In this document: piece by piece, positions 60,327 through 64,000 of the stretch
How the letters are laid out: each line of letters starts with the position of its first letter
Numbering within the stretch: the first letter of the stretch is position 1
Source: Spirometra erinaceieuropaei
Taxonomy: Eukaryota > Platyhelminthes > Cestoda > Diphyllobothriidea > Diphyllobothriidae
Assembly (NCBI GenBank): GCA_902702965.1
Contig: CACRXP010001212.1
Location: 3,313-67,312 of the forward strand
Reading direction: 5' to 3'
Length of the DNA: 64,000 bases
The notes under the pieces: model-generated
The model's input: the letters and a program-made list of their open reading frames with translations, nothing else
Database searches by the model: none
Told to the model about the DNA's origin: nothing
Program-made: the position numbers and the translations under genes

Positions 60327-61890
60327 CTTGTTTAAGCGCTAAACTGCAATAAAGTGGGCAATGACGTTAGTATTTACAACTGGATGTTCGGTTTTAATCT
60401 AAGCGAATACATCTGTTTTTATTAAAAGCATAATAAAAACGTTGATCCAGATTTCTTTCGTTTAAAACGTGCTGTTTATAAAGTGTTCTGCCTGCACTCA
60501 GAGGCGTTGTCTTTTTCTTGAAAAAACGTCTTACAGAACACTGCACTAACTTGATTAAATCAAATTTGCAATTGTTTTTTTCGAATCGATTGGCAGAAAG
60601 CTCCTCCAGTCTACCCAGAATAGTATCTGAGTGTGCCGTGGTAGTTTTAATTGAATCTAAAACGTATAATTCGTGTGCAGAACGTGACGACTAGACAGGC
60701 GGATTCGGAATGTATGCCCGAATTCTTCATTGAATATACTTGCATACAGTGCTCACATTTTTCATTTATTAATATTATTGTTTTCTCATATCGGTAACAT
60801 GAGATAAAGCTCTATTTTTAGAACAGACACATGATATAGGGGATTGTACTTAAGCATATTTACAGGTGTATTAGGGTCTAGCCGTAGGTCGTGTTAGTGT
60901 AATGACAACTGTGAAGACTATGCTCATATTGGTGCCAGGTTGGGTTGTTGGGGTGATGATTACTCACATAATGCTATCCAGAAGGGTTGGCTTTGAGGAT
61001 AGAGTTACTGACGAAGTAGAGTTCAATCAGGGACAAAAGGATGTGTACCCCCTGTACCATGGAGAAATATATGATGGCTCAGTCGGAACACTAAGCTGAC
61101 AACGTCTGCCTTCTTAGCCATCACCAAGCCAACACCAATTCAACACACAATAATATTTAAGCACTTGTCAACGCACCCTGAACTCACTTCGTGCCGGAAG
61201 ACAACAGTGATATTCCTCTACATTTTAGTGATAAGCAAAGAATTGGCCTAAGTAACAGTCTGCTGGCATGCCCTGACCTTTGCGTGTTTCTGATTCATCT
61301 TTTAAAACAAGAGAAATCATTAAGCCTGCTGTGCATTAAGGATGAACTAATGTACACTTCGTCAGCGACGTCCAGTGCAAATCGAATTTTGGAAGTTGTG
61401 CAATTTAGATTTTTGTAAATGTTTAATTTGTATTTTTGTTAAAAGTACTAAAACGATCTTTTAGTCCTTTGTAGGACGCAGGTCATTTTTTTGGTCGTCC
61501 TAAACATTGGCACACTAATTTTCTTTGTGTACGCAAATTTTTGTCGCCGTGGCATACTGCAAGGAGGCTGCCCAAAATCGACGTTGAGAATCAAGTGGCA
61601 AACCATTAGCCCGAAACACCAAAAAGGTTACTATTAACTATATTGAAACGCAGTTATTTCCCTTCAACCAGTCCTAATTATTAGACACCTCCAGCCTTAG
61701 TAAGGGATAGGAGGCTTAAATAAATCGCTAACTATAAAAATATTTAGAATACCAGTTGGTGAGCATACGTTGGTTTTCGATAAATGCTTGTCAGGAAACT
61801 ACACGTTTTCGGAAACCTGTACTCGAAAAACCTGTTAATGATTATAAATAGCGATTAAAGTTATTTTTGAAACACAGGCGGTATGAGAGC
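60327..61890. other. AT-rich, no gene recognised
   Basis: Two plus-strand frames (60902-61099, 61191-61418) have no family resemblance or splice framing. Confidence 0.4.
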
Positions 61891-61899
61891 GGAAGGGTG

Positions 61900-62010
61900 C
61901 GGAGAGCTGCATGTAGTAAGTCGACCATTCGTCATGGTAATTGCGGAGCCTAAACGGGCTTCGTTTGCGATCCCAAGACCTGCTTTCGAACCCTGATCTT
62001 GGCTGCTTCA
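61900..62010 (+). repeat. tRNA-like fragment
   Basis: A box-B-like TTTCGAACC near 61984 follows an A-box-like stretch by a longer than usual distance. Probably an old SINE head. Weak. Confidence 0.25.
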
Positions 62011-64000
62011 ATTGCTGTTAACAGGCGCTGACCCAATAGCTTAAGGTATATCAAAGAGACCTTACATATCACACGAAAATATTACCCGAGGTTCACACGA
62101 TAATTAGAATGGCGTTAATTATGCCTCTAGTTTTTCCAGCAATTCGCGGAAGAGTTCTTGTATTCCTTTGCATGGATGCCGGCTGGTACGACCAATATAA
62201 CCTGCAGCATCTTATTGAATAGAAAGTTGAAGTTGCAGCGTTTTCCCTTCGACAGTAAGTTTAGTGGGTTTTTACGTCCTTCTGCAAAATTCTCCCAAAT
62301 AAACCTGTCAGCTTACCCCTACTCCGCGAAGCAGTTATGGGATCTTCATACGATTTTTCGGTGATGTATTCAGGGCAAATTTTCTAGTCGCTTACACCAA
62401 AGACTGGCTTAGATTCAGTTATTTTTAGAAGGGTAGGAATCGATCGACGTATTTGAGTTGTTAACACTACGTTTGTGTCCGATAAACGCTTCTGGGGAAC
62501 TCGGCATCAAGGGAAGTTCAATGCAGAAAAAACGCATACCAGTGCGATTTCAGTTGCCTATTAGCATCAATCTCTTTACAAAAAAGGAACACACATGCTG
62601 ACGTATCATACTACTACCGGCCGTTACGGTTGTTTCGTAACAGTGTTGAACTCCGAGGAATTATGGGGGATAAGCAAAAACGCCATTGGGCAATTTAATT
62701 GGTGATTTGGCCAATGGCACTTTTCCCACTGATGACCAAACAAGACGATTAATAGAGATAAGCCTCGATGTAACCTCGATGTCCCCCTGACTCCCCAGTA
62801 GGATGATCTCCCTCACACTTTTCATTTTCGTCTGACGACGGGTTGGTGTAACCGACTTGAAAATTCACGAGTATACCTCGATTTTCCGACGAGCCTTCTC
62901 CTTTTATTATATCGCCTCGGAATGCATGCTACCTCCTTTATTCATTAGCTTATCTGTTTATACAATAAGCCATCTAGCTTTCCTTTAAAATATGTTTTCA
63001 ACATTAGCTAAGTGATTTTAATTAACTTCACCTGAATGCATGCATTTTAATATGCTCCATCAGAGTGCATTATTATGCATGCGACCACGAGTTTTCGCAT
63101 TTTCAGATCTTTGTCCATTTCCCGGCTTTGCGATTTGCTAAGTTAAAAGAAGTATGGATGATGTTCATAACAGTTTGTGATCCATTTAAGCAGAATATCC
63201 TTTTAATAAAGTGCAAATAACAAAATTTTACACTAACCAACTGCAATAGGAATGATCTACTGCAATTAAAACCTCTCTTGTAAAGCATACCGCACTGAGA
63301 TGCGCATTTTATGATTGATGCCTTCATGCTGATGGAAAATACGATTTGACGGAAGCGTCAAAACAGGCATGCTGCCTAATCCAACGTTGTCTCATTTAAC
63401 GGTGGAACGTGAAAATTCTGTTCCTGGAAATTACTTCAAACCACCAGTTTTCTGCGTAGTACGGTTGCTTAGCTGACAGGCGCTCAGTTAATGCTGACAT
63501 AGGTCCGAGTTTATATGTTTATATGCATGACATTTCATATTCGTTCTATACTTCTACGTGCACTGTCTTCTGCAGTGCGACTTTGGACATAAACTTCTGC
63601 TCTGGAATAACCCGCAAAAACTGCATTACCTAGAAAATCCACCTCACGTGCGAAATCTGCCTTACAACACGCCTGTAATATTCCCATCCTCAACCCCCCC
63701 CCCCCCCGAAGGCTTCCGTTTTAACAAGAGTTAGCAGACATTTTACAACTCCCCACACTTTTTTCATGTAACGGCCACGCACTGTGGTCTCGGAAAAATA
63801 AAATTGAACAAGCGCGCATTAAAAACTTTTTCGCTGTTAATAAAGTGTCATATCTCCATCATAATTCGTCAAGTGTTAAAATATCTGTTGTGGAGTTTGT
63901 CCCAGTGGATTTCACCGTTCCACAGCTGCCGGCCATGACTTTGTTTTTTCAAAGTTTTCTAAAGCTATCGTAGTTTTCTGTTGCTTTTTTTCCAAAATGT
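62011..64000. other. AT-rich, no gene recognised
   Basis: Short frames only. A run of about 15 C lies at about 63693-63707. Confidence 0.45.

Noticed and set aside
63693..63707. Poly-C tract as a regulatory or telomeric feature
   Set aside because: A single homopolymer run without repeat structure; most likely simple slippage or a sequencing-sensitive site.
1..64000. CRISPR array, phage, operon or bacterial defence system
   Set aside because: No regularly spaced direct repeats, no tight tandem ORFs, and clear spliceosomal introns and eukaryotic retroelements throughout.

Overview
The window looks like nuclear DNA from a eukaryote with a repeat-rich genome, most likely a flatworm. My best guess is a tapeworm of the diphyllobothriidean kind, but that rests on resemblance to flatworm repeats I remember, not on a search. 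Genes are split by GT-AG introns. There are no operons, Shine-Dalgarno sites or long uninterrupted host frames. Most of the recognisable coding sequence is decayed retrotransposon.

Layout. 1-1450: Penelope-like element (PLE) copy A on the minus strand, running off the left edge and lying in an intron of the next gene. 1475-2732 (+): last three exons of a host gene I do not recognise, ending in a very acidic tail. 3524-4250: PLE copy B (-). 5826-6475: tRNA-related SINE copies in inverted arrangement. About 8375-13241 (-): a second host gene of at least five phase-consistent exons, coding a coiled-coil protein that may be related to hinderin/KIAA1328. 13.3-18.9 kb: AT-rich, nothing recognised. 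18926-21288: a CR1/Jockey-like LINE with reverse transcriptase and C-terminal domain, bracketed by short inverted ends of PLE type. 24309-24767: a short non-autonomous unit with PLE-type ends. 26846-29110 (-): PLE copy D, nearly full length but full of stops. 29.5-55 kb: AT-rich DNA dominated by a roughly 985-bp foldback family with TA target duplications (three full-length copies, several partial or decayed), plus LINE remnants at 44-45 kb and 53 kb and a kelch-repeat fragment next to an assembly gap at 49673-49811. 56099-57187: PLE copy C, an open GIY-YIG endonuclease frame between inverted repeats. 57845-59220: decayed RTE-like element. 60-64 kb: one half foldback copy and otherwise little.

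The most interesting theme is the PLE termini. Four of them contain the pieces of a small hammerhead-type ribozyme: a CTGANGA box or one-base variant, a stem II hairpin, GAAA, a short palindromic stem III usable only in a dimer, and pairing for stem I. A second, unrelated sequence with the same architecture lies at 29185-29233. Hammerhead motifs in PLE terminal repeats are established; the combinations here are less ordinary: an endonuclease-only unit, a coding-free unit, and a LINE bracketed by the ends. I see no defence system, gene cluster or CRISPR array. The two host genes are independent and I infer no shared pathway.
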